Of a DNA stretch of 64,000 nucleotides, positions 59,944 through 64,000 are shown piece by piece (position 1 is the stretch's first letter; the number at the start of each line of letters is the position of its first letter). The notes beneath the pieces are model-generated. The model was not told the DNA's origin. It saw only the letters and a list, made by a program, of their open reading frames with translations, and searched no databases. A program made the position numbers and the translations under genes. The stretch covers positions 310,001 to 374,000 of the forward strand of contig JAVKPL010014527.1 of NCBI GenBank assembly GCA_032173675.1. The letters are read 5' to 3'. This stretch comes from Gastrolobium villosum (lineage: Eukaryota > Streptophyta > Magnoliopsida > Fabales > Fabaceae).

Positions 59944-60397
59944 TCTGGTCTGAGGAAAAAATAAATAAATAAATAAAATACAGATTGAACGAAATTCAAA
60001 ATTTAGTCACTGTAATTAAATTAGGGTTGATTTTGTCGCCGAAGGAAGCAGAACCAGAGATAGAGCATTAAGGATTTAAACAGTAGAGAATAGAGTAAGC
60101 GAAGGTAAGTGTTGGTTGCAACCTATATGGCTCTTCTGCTTCCACGCTTTCTACCCGTTATCAACTGTTGCAACCAAAATATCACTTGGAGAAGTGTTTG
60201 CTGATACTTTTAAATCACACAATTTGTATTATTTCACTCTCAATCATGATCTTTATATTTTTTTTATCCATACTCTTTCCTCCTTGGTCTATTTTTTTTC
60301 TCTCTGTTAAAGTGATACAATTTTTTCTCCTTTAAAATGATACACATTTTTTCTATATTATTTATATCATTATCAGTTTTTGCATTTAAGAATGGAA

Positions 60398-60633
60398 AAT
60401 GTTATATTTATTATTATTTTTTATTATTAAATTGTAATCATTGATTTTCATTAATTTAATAGTTATAATATATTAAAAATTAATAATTAATTAATAAATA
60501 TGATCTAATAAATTATAACCGTTAGATTGACGAAAATCAACGATTAAAACTTTCAATAAATTATAACCGTTAAATTGACGGAAATCAAAGATTAAAATTT
60601 AATAATAATAAAAAAATAGTAAGTATAACTCAA
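60398..60633. mobile_element. Foldback MITE, family E, copy 2
   Basis: Long AT-rich arms face each other around TTAATAATTAATTAATAA, with AATTATAACCGTTAGATTGA and a nearby duplicate AATTATAACCGTTAAATTGA in the right arm. The motif AACGGTTATAATTTATTGG links it to the copy at 51000-51192. Confidence 0.6.
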
Positions 60634-61610
60634 GAATGTATTATTCCCATAACATAACAGACAAATACCCCTTTTTATATACCTTCTTTTTTGGCTTAAC
60701 GTTTCTCATTTTAGTTAATAAATAGCAAGGCAACACTCAAAAAATAAAAATAAATAATTGGTCAGTTGATGGAGAATGAACAATGGTATAGGCATAGATG
60801 AATAATGTTATATGTGTATACCTTTTGTATTTATTTTCACTTCCCAATTATTTTTCTAATTTTTTAGTCACACCATAGCTCGGTATATCACACATTAAGC
60901 AAAGAAAAAACAAAAACCAAAACAGGAGGGGAAAAATAAGAGGAAAAGAAAGACTTTTATGGGAGCCCAACAAATATTAAGATATAAGAGTAAATTTCTA
61001 GAAATTAGTATATATTTGCTCTACTTAAATTAAAAAGATATGGATTCACATGGAATTAAAATTAAAGAAATCGATAAAGAGGCATGCCCCGGCCTTTTTC
61101 AGTCTCCATTGTCCTTTGGAGAAGATTAAAAAACACACTTGTCCAAAATTCAAGAAATACTGTACTTGTTATTCTAGTAAGTTTTACATTTGTCTATCTA
61201 ATCTCTGGATAAAGTTTTTGGAGTTAGTTCATAAAAACAATCAGAACTTAAAAAGTTAACTTGATGCTCCATTGATGGGAAAAGAGAATGTGGATAGTGA
61301 ATTGTTAGTGTTGGTGAGCTTAGATTTGTGTCCCTATAAAGAATATTGTCACGGAAATACTCTAAAAGGCGGAAATATTTTTTTTTTTTGTGCTTCGGGA
61401 CGATCCAATGAATGTCGGTGCTTTCTCTCACATTATTAATTTTTTTTTTCCTTTTTTACCCCTATTATTTTTTTCTTTCCCAATTTTACCCCTCATTTAC
61501 ATTAGGGACCACCTAAAAAATGGTGGTTCCGGTCCATATTAAATACTCTACTAAAAGCAGTGATATGTGTTAAATCACTTTCAAAACTTTTAATGAAGTC
61601 ATTGCGTGAA

Positions 61611-61762
61611 TATATTTATAAGAGTTATGTAGTAGGAAAAATGATTGTGTTATGTTATTGAGATTTATTTTGCGTATCAGAATTTTTTTTTGCTGCGGAC
61701 CCAACAAAATATTGTGTGTAGGAAATTTTTTGTAATTATGTTAAATGATAGATGATAAACCC
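61611..61762 (-). mobile_element. Mutator-type MITE, family A, copy 5
   Basis: About 152 bp, TATATTTATAAGAGTTATG to AGATGATAAACCC, with the reversed core TGCTGCGGACCCAACAAAA. Left GGG is mutated and no duplication can be read. Confidence 0.7.
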
Positions 61763-61927
61763 ATATATCAAAGATGGCTGAAGAAAGAAAATTGTGTCAA
61801 CGACACGGTGATTCTATATTTTAACGGAATAATAACTGGTAAATGTTAGGTGCATCTGAAGAAAAATATATATAATGATAAATATTTCCTAATAATAAAA
61901 GAATGTGAGCCATGATATTTTCTTAAA

Positions 61928-62082
61928 GGGTTTTATAAGAATTATGTTATAGGAAAAATGTTTCTGTTATGTTATAGAGATTTGTTTTGCGTGTTGATTT
62001 TTTTTTTTTGTTACGGGCCCCACAAAATGTTGTGAGTGTAGAAATTTTTTTCTAATCATGTTAAATTATAGATGATAAACCC
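61928..62082 (-). mobile_element. Mutator-type MITE, family A, copy 6
   Basis: 155 bp, GGGTTTTATAAGAATTATG to AGATGATAAACCC, with flanks TTTCTTAAA and TTTGTTAAA (eight of nine). It lies only 165 bp from copy 5 in the same orientation. Confidence 0.82.
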
Positions 62083-62785
62083 TTTGTTAAAATGAAGTAG
62101 CATATCACAAAATGTTGGTGAAATAGTCTAGTACGAGTTCCATACTTCTCACTGTGGTAAAATAGAAGACTGATTCTTAAATAAGCCTCTCAATACCGAC
62201 TATGAATTTGAACCGTAAGGTTGGTCCAAAACAGATAGTGCTATAAGAATCTTCTTTTGATTTAGGTTATCCCATTTGGAGTTGAAATAAAATGAGGTTT
62301 TTTAAACTACCAAAAAAAATAAAAATGAGGTTTTTGTTGTGCGATCAGGAAAAATAAATAATTGTACACTACTTTATGTTAAAATTAAAAAAAAAAACAG
62401 ACAAACTGTTCCTTTTGAGTGTTAAAAATATTTCAACAGAGTAGTTGATGACCAAACATAAGTCACACTCGATCATAATTGTATATGCAATTCTCTCAAC
62501 CCTATCTATTTAATTTTTATATTTCATTTGTACTGATTTTTAATTTTACAGCACTTTATATTGAATCCAAATAATTAATTCACTCCCTCTTAATTTTTTT
62601 ATGTATAATGTGTAACACATGATCATTTTTTTCTTTCACGTAGTATCACACTGAGATTAATGTAATTTTTTTCATCACTTTAAAATCAATTTAAGGCCAT
62701 TTACAAAAATAATAATTACACATTAACGTCATTGTAACTTAATGACATGGGTTTTTAAAATATTTATTATATCGATGACCAATAG

Positions 62786-63535
62786 GGGTGAAAGTGGGTT
62801 GGGTTGGGCCGAGCTTTACCCCGTATAGCCAAAATTTATGTCAAAAAATTTCAATTTGTCCCAGCCCAATAGCATAATATGAGTCTAACTGTTAGCCTGT
62901 CTTGGCCCATTTATAAAAAAACAAATGGCTCGGCCCGATCCGTTGGTCTGTTAATTTTTAACTTCCAAGTAGACCATAAATCAACTCCACAAAATACTCA
63001 AATTCTATTGTTAAAATAGAATGACAATTTTAACATCCAAGCAGAACCATGAATCACAACAATAACTAAAGAACATATTATGTAAATTAAAATAACTACA
63101 TGAATACAACACATCATAATGACTACAAGAGTAGCCAAAAATTTATCTTCATCTCTTTCTCTCCTGCAAATACAATTCCAAGGTTACATAAGTTCGCAAA
63201 TAATTTATAAATGTAGAAAAAAAACAAGAATAAAGAATAGAAACAAAAAAACCAATATTAAGAAACAAAAAAACCTTTTAATTGATTCACATAGGCAATC
63301 TCACGCGCTGAGATGTTGGTTCTTCCTACATAAAATAAGGAGTAACTCTAGTATATTATATAAATGAGCCAACCTTGGAGGCTCGTGGGTCAGACTTCAT
63401 ATATAACAATCCGACCCAATTATATAATCAAATATTTACACCAGCCCAAACCCAGTCTGTCAAGTAAAAATGCCGAAACAGACCAGGCCACTAATAGATC
63501 TGGCTGAAGGCCCCTGTGAACCGGCCCGGCCAATC
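62786..63535. mobile_element. Possible hAT-type element, about 750 bp
   Basis: Flanks ACCAATAG and ACCAATAT match at seven of eight bases. The subterminal parts are rich in GGCCC, GGCTCGGCCCG and GGTTGGG motifs, as in the hAT elements at 18359 and 46435. The inverted ends are weak (GGGTGAAAG versus CCAATC), so the call is tentative. Confidence 0.4.
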
Positions 63536-64000
63536 ACCAATATCCGAATTGGTCCTAGAAAAAGAACTGCAAATGCTTAACGATGGCGTTCAATATCCAT
63601 CCTTCATGAATGTTCAAACTTCAAACTAATAAAATAAAAGAAACCTTAGAAAAACTAAGTAAAAATACCGGCATATTTTTCACCAAAAAAAAATAAAAAA
63701 ATACCGGTATATTCTAAACCAAAATAAAAAAATACCGGTATATTCCTTACGAAAAGTGCTATTCAAGAAATTTGGAATCTGGTACATGATAATATCTTTC
63801 GTAGATATAAGATAGGAAGTGATCTACGAAGGATCAATACATTTCGTTCTTTAGCTTTGTCCTCATTTTTTATTTTTTTTTGTATCGAAAAGAAAACAGA
63901 TACTCACATAAGAAAATTGATTTATTGATCTTCATAAACAAAATAATTTAATCAAAATACATGAAAAAAAACAAAAGATCAAAAGATAATTATTCTAAAA

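Larger units (their letters stand above)
59944..64000. other. NDC1 upstream region and gene-free AT-rich DNA
   Basis: The first 150 bp hold the NDC1 leader and promoter, with TAAATAAATAAATAAA at about 59960. Beyond that no gene is supported; a handful of repeats with visible ends are listed separately. Short repeats AAAAATACCGGTATATTC occur three times between 63664 and 63742. Confidence 0.6.

Noticed and set aside
1..64000. A new defence, biosynthetic or gene-cluster system
   Set aside because: The five protein genes belong to unrelated, known plant families with separate promoters and mixed orientation; nothing links them into one pathway.

Overview
This window is nuclear genomic DNA of a flowering plant, almost certainly a eudicot. 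Support: five intron-rich genes with GT-AG splice sites and closest recall to Arabidopsis proteins, AT-rich intergenic DNA, eukaryotic tRNA genes with internal promoters, Au-type SINEs, a Cassandra TRIM carrying a 5S rRNA-like segment, and many MITEs. A legume is plausible from the repeat flavour, but the sequence alone does not prove it. There is no operon logic here: each gene is an independent unit and most of the rest is transposon-derived.

Genes in order: (1) 54-2529 (+), the 3' part of a two-START-domain (SRPBCC) protein like Arabidopsis At5g08720; (2) 3097-3755 (-), a small CxxC...CxxC zinc-site protein like At4g08330; (3) 4755-4826 (+), tRNA-Trp(CCA); (4) 7318-15240 (-), a 14-exon CBSCBSPB protein (four CBS domains, PB1, C-terminal membrane anchor), 536 aa; (5) 30521-34269 (+), a filament-like plant protein (FPP), 661 aa of mostly coiled coil; (6) 36565-36636 (+), tRNA-Gln(TTG); (7) 36846-43517 (-), a 20-exon fatty acid amide hydrolase (FAAH), about 605 aa, with one apparent single-base frameshift; (8) 52343-59943 (-), an 11-exon NDC1-type type II NAD(P)H dehydrogenase, 543 aa.

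The exon structures were worked out by hand from splice signals, reading phase and protein similarity. Phases close across every junction except one in FAAH (exon 14/15), where the coding end carries one A too many.

Regions 15.2-30.5 kb, 43.5-52.3 kb and 60-64 kb are gene-free transposon ground. The richest part is 20.3-24.5 kb, a four-layer nest. A LINE RNase H remnant is split by a three-LTR Cassandra element (5-bp target duplication ATCAT). The Cassandra middle LTR is in turn split by a 2.27-kb solo LTR (duplication GCCGG), and its third LTR holds a 208-bp hAT-type MITE whose empty site survives in the first LTR. At 16.5-17.9 kb lies a complete non-autonomous LTR element with two near-identical 156-bp LTRs, duplication GAAGG, and an internal array of 85-bp units that each start with a copy of the polypurine tract.

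Many small elements have target-site duplications readable by eye: Mutator-type MITEs (9 bp), hAT-type elements (8 bp), TRIMs and solo LTRs (5 bp), and SINEs (10-17 bp). Several lie inside introns of the START, CBSCBSPB, FAAH and NDC1 genes. I found no new enzymatic or defence system. The novel material is repeat architecture plus the possible FAAH lesion.
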